This document shows positions 25,593-34,163 of a stretch of DNA of 64,000 bases, piece by piece. Each line of letters begins with the position of its first letter. Positions within the stretch are counted from its first letter, which is position 1. Both the position numbers and the translations under genes were made by a program. The notes under the pieces were generated by a model that saw only the letters and a program-made list of their open reading frames with translations, had not been told where the DNA came from and searched no databases. Source of the stretch: Candidatus Gastranaerophilales bacterium (GTDB lineage Bacteria; Cyanobacteriota; Vampirovibrionia; Gastranaerophilales; Gastranaerophilaceae); contig CALUPU010000008.1 of NCBI GenBank assembly GCA_944322725.1, positions 19,189-83,188 on the forward strand, written 5' to 3'.

Positions 25593-26234
25593 ATGGAAAG
25601 CGTATTAAAAGACTTAAATCCGGTTTTACAGATGCTGCTTGTGATGACAGTATTTTCTATGCTGCCGTTCTTTTTTACCTGTATGACCAGTTTTTTAAGA
25701 TATACTATAGTTTTTGCAATGCTAAAGCAGGCTCTCGGCACCCAGCAGGTGCCTCCTGCCATTGTTTTAATAGGTCTGTCAATGATTTTGACAATTTATA
25801 CAATGAGTCCTGTTTTTGGCAAAATGTGGGAAATGGGCTCTGTCCCGTACCAGAAAAACGGAGATATTGTTGCGGCGCTTAATGAAGGCTCAAAACCCCT
25901 CAAAGAGTTTATGATGAAGCAGACAAGACAGTCGGATATGACGTTTTTTATACAGCTTTCCGGTGCTCCAAAGCCTAAAACCCCCGATGATATAACTATC
26001 TGGCAGGTTGCTCCTGCTTATATCATAAGCGAACTAAAAACAGCTTTTGAAATAGGGTTTGTAATATACGTTCCGTTTATTGTTCTGGACCTGGTTGTTG
26101 CAAACGTACTGCTTGCATTAGGTATGTTTATGCTGTCTCCGACAATTATTTCACTGCCGTTTAAGCTTTTGATATTTATTGCGGTAGACGGCTGGAGTAT
26201 GATTGTGCACGGTCTTGTGACAAGCTTCAATTAA
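25593..26234 (+). CDS. fliP: Flagellar/type III export gate protein FliP
   Basis: A 213-residue polytopic membrane protein. SFLRYTIVFAMLKQALGTQQVPP and GMFMLSPTIISLPFKLLIF are the FliP/SctR signatures, and FEIGFVIYVPFIVLDLVVA is a core helix. Unlike many FliP proteins it starts without a cleavable signal peptide. Five FliP subunits form the export-gate core with FliQ and FliR. An AAGGA site precedes the ATG. Confidence 0.95.
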   Translation: MESVLKDLNPVLQMLLVMTVFSMLPFFFTCMTSFLRYTIVFAMLKQALGTQQVPPAIVLIGLSMILTIYTMSPVFGKMWEMGSVPYQKNGDIVAALNEGSKPLKEFMMKQTRQSDMTFFIQLSGAPKPKTPDDITIWQVAPAYIISELKTAFEIGFVIYVPFIVLDLVVANVLLALGMFMLSPTIISLPFKLLIFIAVDGWSMIVHGLVTSFN

Positions 26235-26270
26235 AAAGATTTTATTTAAGAAAAAATAAGGACGAATTAT

Positions 26271-26765
26271 ATGGAAATGTTAATGGAATATATGGGTAAA
26301 GGTCTTATCACAATGCTGATGATATCAATGCCGTGTGTTCTTGTTGCGGCAGGTGTTGGGCTTGTTGTGGGTATCTTACAGGCTGTCACTCAGGTTCAGG
26401 AACAAACTATTGCGGCTGCACCTAAGATTCTTGCAGTATTTCTCGTTCTTATGATTATGGGAATGGGTTATGTAAAACTCCTTACAAACCTTTTGACAGA
26501 AGGGTTTCAAATGGCATTTAACCAGATTCCCGCAGCGGACAGCTTTGTGCTTTCATCTAATTATCACAAGTATACACGCCCGTTTGACTCGGAATTTAAA
26601 CAGGGTGAAAGCAGATTTAACAAGCAGGAAATCGGAGATATAATGCGCAATCCGGGTAAAATTCCTTTTATCGATTACAACTCAAAAACAAAACACTATC
26701 CCTCAGACAGAATGCCCAATCCGTCTCCTAACCTGATTGAAAGAAATGCAATAATGAACAGATAA
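26271..26765 (+). CDS. fliQ: FliQ export gate protein with a long C-terminal extension
   Basis: The first ~90 residues are a normal FliQ/SctS: two membrane hairpin helices (LITMLMISMPCVLVAAGVGL and AAPKILAVFLVLMIMGMG) around the conserved loop GILQAVTQVQEQTIA. FliQ normally ends near residue 90, but this protein continues to 164. The extra ~75 residues are polar, with many Asn, Pro and aromatic residues (SNYHKYTRPFDSEF, PNPSPNLIERNAIMNR). There is no frameshift sign; the extension is read in the same frame with no other start. It could be a docking tail, or the remnant of a fused gene. Confidence 0.9.
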   Translation: MEMLMEYMGKGLITMLMISMPCVLVAAGVGLVVGILQAVTQVQEQTIAAAPKILAVFLVLMIMGMGYVKLLTNLLTEGFQMAFNQIPAADSFVLSSNYHKYTRPFDSEFKQGESRFNKQEIGDIMRNPGKIPFIDYNSKTKHYPSDRMPNPSPNLIERNAIMNR

Positions 26766-26781
26766 ATTATGAGGTGAAATT

Positions 26782-27132
26782 ATGAAAAAATTAATTTTAG
26801 TATTAATTATGACAGTAATGCCTCAGTTGTTTTTTTCTGCATTTGCGCAGCAGACCCGCGTTATAAATCTGCATTCTGACGGGGCGTATATTTTGAATAT
26901 GGATAACCGTCCTATGGAACTCGATATTTCTAACAAAAATGTTGTTAATGCGGAAGTGTTAACGGAACTTTATACGCCGGAGTCACAGCTGGTTGTTCGT
27001 ACATTTCAGGAAGGTATTTCATATATTACGTTTAAATTGAAAAATAAACCCAATACAATCAAAGTACTGGTTGATAACAGGTCTCCCGTTGATAAAGAGG
27101 TAATAGAAATTGACAGAGTGAAGGAGCCGTAG
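26782..27132 (+). CDS. Periplasmic secretin-N/pilus-formation-like protein
   Basis: A 116-residue protein with a signal peptide (MKKLILVLIMTVMPQLFFSA, cleavage probably after FAQ). The mature part is a small beta domain: VINLHSDGAYILNMDNRPM, then NVVNAEVLTELYTPESQLVV, then GISYITFKLKN. This resembles the pilus-formation N-terminal domain found at the start of type II/III secretins and CpaC, where a DP-x-VA strand is followed by a G-x-T strand. It stands alone here without a secretin barrel. Its place between fliQ and fliR suggests a periplasmic partner of the export system. Confidence 0.6.
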   Translation: MKKLILVLIMTVMPQLFFSAFAQQTRVINLHSDGAYILNMDNRPMELDISNKNVVNAEVLTELYTPESQLVVRTFQEGISYITFKLKNKPNTIKVLVDNRSPVDKEVIEIDRVKEP

Positions 27133-27136
27133 AAGA

Positions 27137-27919
27137 ATGATAGATACGGTTTTAGAAGCTTTTCCTAAATACTTTCCTGAGATAAACGCGGCTCTTGGCG
27201 GCGGCGTGCTTATATTTGCGAGGGTGCTGGGATTTATAAGATTTGCTCCTGTTTTGAACAGAAAAGAAATCCCCGGAATGGTAAAACTCTGCTTTGCTTT
27301 GATTTTGACGATTATTCTTATGATGACTGTCAAACCGGGACCGGTGCCTCACGGTGCATCGCTTGCACTGGGGCTTATACTCAATGTTGCAGGCGGTATG
27401 ATGATAGGCTTTATTGCAAACTGTATTGTTCAGGCAATATCTGCGGCAGGTGATATGATTAATATGCAGATGGGGCTGTCATCTGCTATGGTGCTTGACC
27501 CTACGGCAGGTGCTCAGGTCTCTATTCTCGGGAATTTCTTCGGAATTCTTGCCGTATTACTTTTTATCCATGTCGGAGGGGTATACTGGCTGATAAATGC
27601 ACTGCACAGGAGTTTTGAGATTTTTCCTATGTATGCGCACGCCATTCCTATGGACAGGCTCATAAATCAAAAATATTTGATAACTCTGACTTCGAATGTT
27701 TTGTATGTGGGGTTGCAAATAGCCTCACCCGTTCTTCTGGCAACACTCGGGCAGGATTTGATTTTGGGGATTATTTCAAAAACTGCGCCTCAGGTAAATG
27801 TTTTCCAGTTAAGCTTCCTTTTTAAACCTGTTTTAGGTGCAGCTATATTGCTTTGGATTATGCCGATTATTGTAAACGTAATTAATGACTACTTTATATC
27901 TTTTGCAAAAATATTTTAG
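27137..27919 (+). CDS. fliR: Flagellar/type III export gate protein FliR
   Basis: A 260-residue polytopic membrane protein. FARVLGFIRFAPVLNRKEIPGMVKL at the start, the NMQMGLSSAMVLDP segment and a C-terminal PQVNVFQLSFLFKPVLGAAI are the FliR/SctT hallmarks. FliR completes the FliP5-Q4-R1 gate. The start follows the previous stop by four bases. flhB and flhA do not follow, so the rest of the apparatus must be elsewhere. Confidence 0.93.
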   Translation: MIDTVLEAFPKYFPEINAALGGGVLIFARVLGFIRFAPVLNRKEIPGMVKLCFALILTIILMMTVKPGPVPHGASLALGLILNVAGGMMIGFIANCIVQAISAAGDMINMQMGLSSAMVLDPTAGAQVSILGNFFGILAVLLFIHVGGVYWLINALHRSFEIFPMYAHAIPMDRLINQKYLITLTSNVLYVGLQIASPVLLATLGQDLILGIISKTAPQVNVFQLSFLFKPVLGAAILLWIMPIIVNVINDYFISFAKIF

Positions 27920-27920
27920 T

Positions 27921-28607
27921 TTACCACTGAATAATGACCGCACCTGAATGACCGCTTTTTGCGCGTGCGCTAATGTCCTTTGTATATTGGTCAAATTGAC
28001 CTGCAGCTCCGTATTTTGCTGATTTAGGGATATCATATAAATAATGATATTTGTCCGGTATGTGATAATCGACAGGTTCCGGTTGTGTGCCTCTCGGGGT
28101 CATTCTTGTGGACTTTGACCCGCCTGATGCAAAAATTTTTAAATCCTCTATTACAGTCGGATAGCCGTCCTGTGCGTCTATGAATTCGTCATTTTTGCCC
28201 AAAAAAGTTCCGTGCCCGCCCTTTCCTGCTTTTATAACTATTACGGGCTTGTTTATGGTTTTGTATTTTGAGATTATTTTACCCGGATTACCGCTTTCAT
28301 AAGGGGTTGCTCCGCCGCCTCCGCCTATGGCAAATACGAAGAACCCTGCGTTAACCTTCGGGCGTGAGAATATACAGCTGTTGCTTACCGAGGTTTTTAT
28401 AAGTTTTTTTTCGTTGTTAGAAATCTTATAAAGTCTTGCTACGTGGTTGCCTTTGTTATCAAGTGTACAGGTGTATTGTCCCCTTGAGTGTTTTTTTGCA
28501 AAGGCGATGATTTTTGCAGTTATAAAAGGCTTTAGCACAACAAGAAAAAGCGAGATTGCAAGAATCAAAATAAAGATTATACCCGTTATTTTATGCAGCC
28601 TTGTCAT
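27921..28607 (-). CDS. Membrane-anchored glycine-rich protein
   Basis: A 228-residue protein with one N-terminal membrane helix (ITGIIFILILAISLFLVVL). Behind it is a domain with a Gly cluster (FVFAIGGGGGATPYESGNPG), IVIKAGKGGHGTFLG and a final GHSGAVIIQW. This order resembles glycine-rich beta domains of tail-fibre or pilin-like surface proteins, in which a VxGGGGGG strand ends with a GxxGxVxIxW strand. No type IV pilin cleavage site is convincing. It converges on fliR with a one-base gap, so it is not part of that operon. Confidence 0.6.
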   Translation of the reverse strand: MTRLHKITGIIFILILAISLFLVVLKPFITAKIIAFAKKHSRGQYTCTLDNKGNHVARLYKISNNEKKLIKTSVSNSCIFSRPKVNAGFFVFAIGGGGGATPYESGNPGKIISKYKTINKPVIVIKAGKGGHGTFLGKNDEFIDAQDGYPTVIEDLKIFASGGSKSTRMTPRGTQPEPVDYHIPDKYHYLYDIPKSAKYGAAGQFDQYTKDISARAKSGHSGAVIIQW

Positions 28608-28716
28608 AGTTTCCCTTAAAAAATATAACCCATTCTAATCTTTTTTCCGGCGGATTGCAAGACGGGTTGAAAAGCTGGTATAATCAATTGCGTAGATTAA
28701 TAAAAGGAATAATATT

Positions 28717-28998
28717 ATGACAACAGAAGTTAGAGCAAGTCATCTTCTTGTTCAAACAGAAGAAGAAGCTAAACAATTGAGAGAAGAAATCTTAAACGGC
28801 AAAAAGTTTGAAGATGTTGCTGCAGAAGTTTCTATGTGCCCGTCAGGTGCAAACGGCGGAGACCTCGGGTTTTTCGGCAAAGGCGTTATGGTAAAAGAAT
28901 TTGAAGATGCAGCTTTTTCAATGAATGTAGGCGATTTATCAGAGCCTATTCAGACACAGTTCGGCTGGCATTTGCTCTATTTGACAGATAAAAAGTAG
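28717..28998 (+). CDS. Parvulin-type peptidyl-prolyl isomerase
   Basis: A 93-residue single-domain parvulin. RASHLLVQTEEEAKQLREEI, MCPSGANGGDLGFFGKGVMV and FEDAAFSMNVGDLSEPIQTQ are the core strands and helices, with the His pair in ASHLLV and FGWHLL. It has no signal peptide, so it acts in the cytoplasm like PpiC. AAGGA precedes the start. It stands alone. Confidence 0.93.
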   Translation: MTTEVRASHLLVQTEEEAKQLREEILNGKKFEDVAAEVSMCPSGANGGDLGFFGKGVMVKEFEDAAFSMNVGDLSEPIQTQFGWHLLYLTDKK

Positions 28999-29020
28999 GA
29001 AATGATTTATTTTAAATATT

Positions 29021-29239
29021 TACACAAGAGTTAAAAATTCAAACTTGATGCTTCATTTCTACAAAATCTAGTTTTCACTTAAGTTCCATAACTCGGCATT
29101 TTAATTGCCGCGTGAAATTTAAAAGACATTCAAAGCAGAAAGAAAAAACTTCCAATGCCTCGGACAGATGGAACTAATTGTTGTTCAAACAGTTTTTGTA
29201 CGTCATTTCGCAAAAGTTTTCATTTATAACTCTTGTGTA
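29021..29239. mobile_element. MITE-like element with TA-flanked inverted ends
   Basis: TACACAAGAGTTA (29021-29033) is repeated inverted as TAACTCTTGTGTA (29227-29239). Similarity continues imperfectly for about 12 more bases inward. If the outer TA is the target duplication, the unit is a ~215-bp element with TA ends, as in non-autonomous derivatives of IS630/Tc1-mariner transposons. It encodes nothing obvious and contains a CGGCA/TGCCG hairpin. Its right end lies 15 bp before the peptidase start. Confidence 0.45.
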
Positions 29240-29253
29240 TAGAAGAAAAGATA

Positions 29254-30888
29254 ATGCTTAAAAAATTAAGAGAATTTTTAAAAGAAAATAACCTCGACTG
29301 CCTGCTGGTAAATACAACAGACGAGTTTCTGGTTGAATACAACGAACTTTGCAACTGTGCACGATACTTTGTAACAGGGTTTTCGGGCTCAACCGGCGAT
29401 GTGCTTTTGACAAAAGATAAAGTATATCAGTTTGTGGACGGCAGATACCATGAACAGGCTGACGCCGAAGTTGACCACGCTGTAACAGAGGTTGTTAAAT
29501 TGCAGTTAGGTCAGACTTTTTTGTCGGAACTAGTAGCAAGAATCGAGCCGGAAAGCGTAGTCGGCGTTGTTTGCGATAAAATTTCTCTTAATTTTTATAA
29601 GCTTTTAAAAGCAAGACTTGCTAAAAAACGCTGTAAAATAGAGGCGTTGGACTTTGACCCTGTAGGGCTTTTTACGGAACTCAAACAGAGCGATAACGGT
29701 CAAGCTGTCAAGCAAATAGATATCTCTATTGCAGGTGTAAGTGCTGATGACAAGTTCAAAAAACTCAAAAGAAAATTGAAAAAGGATGAAGCTTACCTTG
29801 ATACAAATCTTGAAAATATTGCTTATTTTACCAATTGCAGACAGTATAAGACTCCTTTTTCCTCGACTTTTAAAGCAAAGATGATTGTCACAAGACAAAA
29901 GGCTCAAATTTTTACGGATGAAAAATTTGATACAACAATAGGAAATTACTTTGAAATTCTGCCTCTTGCGGATTTTAAAAAATCTTTTAAAATTTTTAAA
30001 TCAATACTATTTAATCCTTTGACAATAAATTATCATGATTTCAAACTAATAAAATCAAAAGCGCTGGAAGCACGCAAAGACTATATTAAAGAAGCTAAAG
30101 CCATAAAGAATAATGCAGAAATAGAACATTTTAAAAAGAATTTTGAAAGAACGGATAATGTTGTAAAAAAAGCATTTGAACTTGTACAGACAAAAAAAGG
30201 ACTTACAGAAAAACAGCTGTCTGACAGTGTAGAAAAAGAGTTTCTCGCTCAGGGTGCGAAACAGCTTAGTTTTAAAACAATTCTTGCTGCAGGTGCAAAT
30301 TCTTCCGTAATCCATTATTCTCACCCTTCTGACAGTGTAAAAGTTCAAGACGGTGATTTTGTACTGCTTGATTGCGGGGGGCATTTTGAAGGCGGATATT
30401 CTACTGATATTACAAGGACTTTTGTCAAAGGCGAGGCTAATGAACTTCAAAAGAAAGTTTATACAACTGTTTTGAAAATGTTTTTGAATGCTTATCATTA
30501 CAGGGTTACAAACAGAACAACGGGCTTTACTCTGGATAAAGTTGCAAGAAAAATCCATAAAAAATCCGGTTTAAAAGACTTTAATTTTAATCACGGACTC
30601 GGGCATGGCGTTGGCATCAATGTCCACGAAAATCCTCCTTCAATCTCCTGCGGGACTTTAGGCAAAAGAGTTTTGAAAGAAAATATGGTGTTTACAATTG
30701 AACCCGGATTATATAAGACCGGCTTTGGCGGGGTACGTCTGGAAAATACGGTTTATCTTACAAGAGTCAACGGAGAGTTGAAAATACAGTCATTTTCTCA
30801 TGTACCTTTTCAAGAGGAGGCAGTTGATTACGGTCTTTTAAACGAGCAGGAAAAACAGTGGCTGAAAGATTGGCAGGAAGGTAAATGA
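29254..30888 (+). CDS. Xaa-Pro aminopeptidase (M24, aminopeptidase P type)
   Basis: A 544-residue metallopeptidase that removes N-terminal residues before proline. Residues 1-300 form two creatinase-like N domains (DCLLVNTTDEFLVEYN, FVTGFSGSTGD, FVDGRY). The M24 pita-bread domain shows the dimetal ligands: the two Asp in LLDCGGHFEGGYSTDITRTF, the His in HGLGHGVGI, Glu in FTIEPGLY and Glu in VRLEN. The ATG at 29254 is preferred; an in-frame TTG at 29233 lies in the transposon-like end. The stop overlaps the next gene by four bases (ATGA). Confidence 0.92.
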   Translation: MLKKLREFLKENNLDCLLVNTTDEFLVEYNELCNCARYFVTGFSGSTGDVLLTKDKVYQFVDGRYHEQADAEVDHAVTEVVKLQLGQTFLSELVARIEPESVVGVVCDKISLNFYKLLKARLAKKRCKIEALDFDPVGLFTELKQSDNGQAVKQIDISIAGVSADDKFKKLKRKLKKDEAYLDTNLENIAYFTNCRQYKTPFSSTFKAKMIVTRQKAQIFTDEKFDTTIGNYFEILPLADFKKSFKIFKSILFNPLTINYHDFKLIKSKALEARKDYIKEAKAIKNNAEIEHFKKNFERTDNVVKKAFELVQTKKGLTEKQLSDSVEKEFLAQGAKQLSFKTILAAGANSSVIHYSHPSDSVKVQDGDFVLLDCGGHFEGGYSTDITRTFVKGEANELQKKVYTTVLKMFLNAYHYRVTNRTTGFTLDKVARKIHKKSGLKDFNFNHGLGHGVGINVHENPPSISCGTLGKRVLKENMVFTIEPGLYKTGFGGVRLENTVYLTRVNGELKIQSFSHVPFQEEAVDYGLLNEQEKQWLKDWQEGK

Positions 30889-31652
30889 TAGAAATAACAA
30901 GCGTTCAGAATGAAAGAGTAAAAGAAACCGTAAAGCTTCAACAAAAAAAATACAGAAATGAGACAGGACTTTTTTTGATTGAAGGCTACAAGCCTGTGTA
31001 CGAGGCATTTGTTGAAAAAGTTGATATTTGCACGGTTTTTACAACTGCAAAATATCTTGAAAAGTTTGAATTTGTTAAAGACAAAATTATTCTTGTGACT
31101 GACGCTGTTATGGAAAAAATCTCTACCACAGACAGCGCGCCCGAGGCTGTGGCAGTCGCAAAACAACAGAATATTCAACTTGAAGATATCAAGTCAAAAA
31201 CAAGAATTGCCATGATTGAAAACACAAAAGATGCCGGCAATCTTGGTACTTTGCTTCGTTCTGCTGCTGCTTTCGGCATTGAGGCTGTAATACTCTGCGG
31301 GGATACTATTGACAGATACAATCCAAAGGTTGTTCGCTCAACTGTGGGTGGTCTTTTTAAAGTGCCGGTTGTAAAAGCAGATTTTGCAGCTGTAAAAGAT
31401 ACTTTTAAAAACCATAACTTTATTGCAGCAGTTGTAAACTATAAAGACATTGTTGAGCCTCAAACAATTGATTATTCAAAGCCTTTTGTTATTATGCTCG
31501 GGTCTGAGGCAGACGGTTTAACACAAGAGGCTGTGTCTTTGTCAGATACAAAAACAACAATCTCGATGGCAAAAAATACAGAATCCCTGAATTTGAGCGT
31601 AGCAGGCTCGATTTTGTTTTATCTGTCCTCCTGTTCTGTTAACAAAGTGTAA
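30885..31652 (+). CDS. TrmH/SpoU-family RNA 2'-O-methyltransferase
   Basis: A 255-residue knotted (SPOUT) methyltransferase with an N-terminal RNA-binding substrate domain (KYRNETGLFLIEGYKPVYEA). SPOUT motif 1 is NTKDAGNLGTLLRSAAAFG, motif 2 is FVIMLGSEADGL and motif 3 is ISMAKNTESLNLSVAGSI. RlmB-like proteins methylate a ribose of 23S rRNA; the exact target cannot be assigned. It is translationally coupled to the M24 peptidase. Confidence 0.9.
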   Translation: MIEITSVQNERVKETVKLQQKKYRNETGLFLIEGYKPVYEAFVEKVDICTVFTTAKYLEKFEFVKDKIILVTDAVMEKISTTDSAPEAVAVAKQQNIQLEDIKSKTRIAMIENTKDAGNLGTLLRSAAAFGIEAVILCGDTIDRYNPKVVRSTVGGLFKVPVVKADFAAVKDTFKNHNFIAAVVNYKDIVEPQTIDYSKPFVIMLGSEADGLTQEAVSLSDTKTTISMAKNTESLNLSVAGSILFYLSSCSVNKV

Positions 31653-31760
31653 TATCCAACAGGGCTATTTATTGATTTTTCTACATTTATAATCGTTTTT
31701 TTGCTACAATCATGCTGTAAATTTGAAATAATATTTTAAGGGGTATAGAGAGGCAAAAAA

Positions 31761-33068
31761 ATGAAAAACAAGAAATTAATGTTTTGGATGATTATTGCAC
31801 TCGTAATTGCAGCAGTATTTGTAATCATCAAAAAGCCTACAAAACTTGGTTTAGACCTTGTAGGCGGCTCACGAATCGTGCTTGAGGCACAGACAACAGA
31901 CACAATTGCAAAGATAACGCCTGATATGATGAGCAGTTTGCAGTTTGCTATCGAAAACAGGGTAAACGCTCTCGGCGTAGCTGAAACAGTTGTTCAGCAG
32001 ACAGGTGAAAAACGTCTGTTGATTGAAATTCCAAATATTTCTGACCCTGCTAAAGCCAAAGAATTCTTAGGCGAGACAGCAGAATTGGAATTTAAAAAAC
32101 CTTTGGACGGAAAATACGGTACAACAGGCTGGGCTCCGACAGGTCTGACAGGTAAAGACGTAAGAAAAGCATTAATTTCTACAAACCCTGGCGGACAATG
32201 GGTTGTATCTCTTGAATTTAATGACAAAGGTGCAAAAAAATTCGGTGAATTGACTACAAAAATGGTTGGGCAATCCATGGCAATCTTCTTTAACGGAGAA
32301 ATGCAGTCTGCTCCTACTATTCAAGAACCTATTTTAGGCGGTCACGCTCAGATTTCTGGCGGTGATTCAGGTTTTGCTTATGAAGAAGCAAAGAAAATGG
32401 TAGACCTTCTTAACGCAGGTGCACTGCCTGTTCCTGCTAAAATTATTGAGGAAAGCTTGGTAGGTCCGACTCTCGGTGCTGACAGTATTGCCAAGAGCAA
32501 AACAGCAGGTATTATCGGTATCGGTCTTGTAATGATATTCATGCTTTTATATTACCGCTTGCCGGGTGCTATTGCAGACATTGCTTTGATTATTTATTCT
32601 TTGCTTGTATTTGCAATATTCAAGATTGTTCCCGTTACATTGACTCTTGCAGGTATTGCCGGTTTTATCCTCAGTATCGGTATGGCGGTTGATGCGAATA
32701 TTCTTATCTTTGAAAGAACAAAAGAAGAACTTAAAGCGGGAAGAACGCTGTTCACTGCTATCAATGCGGGTTTTGACAGAGCATTTACGTCAATTTTTGA
32801 CTCTAACATGACAACTATCATTACCTGTGTAATCTTGTATTTCTTGGGAACAAGTATAATCAAAGGCTTTGCACTTACATTGATTATAGGTGTTTTAATC
32901 AGTATGTTCACTGCAATCACAGTAACAAAAAACTTTATGCACTTATTGTTCGGTGCAGGTCAGTTAAAACACCCCGGCTGGTTTGGTATCAAACAGTCTG
33001 AAATCGGCAAAGCTTATCAGGCTACGGAAACCAAGAAAGAAAAAGCCAAGTTCGGTATTCTGGACTAG
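31761..33068 (+). CDS. secD: Protein translocase subunit SecD
   Basis: A 435-residue membrane protein. It has the N-terminal helix, the GLDLVGGSRIVLEAQ start of the periplasmic P1 region, and the D4/D5 segments (GWAPTGLTGKDVRKA, GHAQISGG). Six C-terminal membrane helices include IADIALIIYSLLVFAI and SIGMAVDANILIFERTKEEL, the conserved RND-type motif. This is the short SecD form, far shorter than the E. coli protein. It works with SecF to pull exported proteins out using the ion gradient. AAGGGG and GAGAGG lie upstream. Confidence 0.95.
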   Translation: MKNKKLMFWMIIALVIAAVFVIIKKPTKLGLDLVGGSRIVLEAQTTDTIAKITPDMMSSLQFAIENRVNALGVAETVVQQTGEKRLLIEIPNISDPAKAKEFLGETAELEFKKPLDGKYGTTGWAPTGLTGKDVRKALISTNPGGQWVVSLEFNDKGAKKFGELTTKMVGQSMAIFFNGEMQSAPTIQEPILGGHAQISGGDSGFAYEEAKKMVDLLNAGALPVPAKIIEESLVGPTLGADSIAKSKTAGIIGIGLVMIFMLLYYRLPGAIADIALIIYSLLVFAIFKIVPVTLTLAGIAGFILSIGMAVDANILIFERTKEELKAGRTLFTAINAGFDRAFTSIFDSNMTTIITCVILYFLGTSIIKGFALTLIIGVLISMFTAITVTKNFMHLLFGAGQLKHPGWFGIKQSEIGKAYQATETKKEKAKFGILD

Positions 33069-33101
33069 CGGATTTTTCGGTCACAAAGCTGCCCATGTGG
33101 A

Positions 33102-33119
33102 GCCGGACGTTACTCCGGC
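33102..33119. repeat. GC-rich hairpin in the secD-secF gap
   Basis: GCCGGA-cgttac-TCCGGC forms a tight hairpin, notable in AT-rich surroundings. No T run follows, so it is not a terminator; it could slow decay or tune secF expression. Confidence 0.4.
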
Positions 33120-33173
33120 GGAACGGAAATAATCCAAAAAGATACTAAAACAAATTTTAAGGAGACAATATAA

Positions 33174-34163
33174 ATGAGTGAAACAGTTTTACATCAACAT
33201 AAATGGATTGATGTCGTAAAATACAGATGGGTCTGGTTTGGTCTGTCGCTGATATTAATCATTCCGGGACTTGTTGCAATGGGATATTTGATGTTTACCT
33301 CCCCTCAGCATTTCCCTGTTAAAGTTGGTATTGATTTTACCGGAGGTACAATAACACAGTATTCAGTGACAAAAGATGTATCTAATGATGAAGTTTCAAA
33401 AATAAGAGACAATCTTATTAAAGCCGGCATAGAAAACCCTGTAATTCAGGTTTTAAAGTCTAACAATACCATATCCAAGGCAGAAAATATTAAACCTTCT
33501 ACTGTAATTTCTGTTAAAACAGCGTTCAAAAGTAATGATAAAGCATCAGAGCAAAAAATCGGAGATGTGGTTAAGGCAGATTATCCTGCAGCACAGCTTG
33601 TTCAGGTAAGTTCAATCGGACCTTCTTTAGGTAAAGAACTTTTTGTGAATTCACTTTATGCCCTGGGGCTGGCATTCTTAGGTATTGTTATTTATCTGTC
33701 ATTCAGATTTCAGCTTGATTATGCGGTTATTGCATTGATTTCTCTTGCGCATGATGCTTTGTTTGTTCTCGGGTTCTTTGCAATTCTCGGTATATTCTTT
33801 GATGTACACATTGATGCCTTATTCATTACGGCGGTTCTTACTGTTATCGGGTTTTCAAACCACGATACAATCGTTGTTTTTGACAGAATCAGAGAAAATT
33901 GCAGATTCCTTGCTAAGAAAGCTACTTTCCCGCAAATAGTTAACGCGAGTGTAAACCAGACATTAACAAGAAGTATCAATACATCTTTGACTGTATTGAT
34001 TACGCTGGGCGCGTTATACATTTTTGGCGGTGAGACAACAAAAGAATTTGTACTGGCGATGATTGTAGGTATTGCAATCGGTACTTATTCAAGTATTTTC
34101 TTTGCATCAACACTTCTTGACTGGTGGAGAGAAAGACAGGAAACTAAAGGAGCAAAAGCTTAA
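33174..34163 (+). CDS. secF: Protein translocase subunit SecF
   Basis: A 329-residue partner of SecD with six membrane helices. VGIDFTGGTITQYSV is the conserved N-terminal segment. SIGPSLGKELFVNSLYALGL and TVIGFSNHDTIVVFDRIREN are the SecF hallmarks. AAGGAG is eight bases before the ATG. The stop overlaps the start of the XRE/zinc protein by one base. Confidence 0.95.
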   Translation: MSETVLHQHKWIDVVKYRWVWFGLSLILIIPGLVAMGYLMFTSPQHFPVKVGIDFTGGTITQYSVTKDVSNDEVSKIRDNLIKAGIENPVIQVLKSNNTISKAENIKPSTVISVKTAFKSNDKASEQKIGDVVKADYPAAQLVQVSSIGPSLGKELFVNSLYALGLAFLGIVIYLSFRFQLDYAVIALISLAHDALFVLGFFAILGIFFDVHIDALFITAVLTVIGFSNHDTIVVFDRIRENCRFLAKKATFPQIVNASVNQTLTRSINTSLTVLITLGALYIFGGETTKEFVLAMIVGIAIGTYSSIFFASTLLDWWRERQETKGAKA

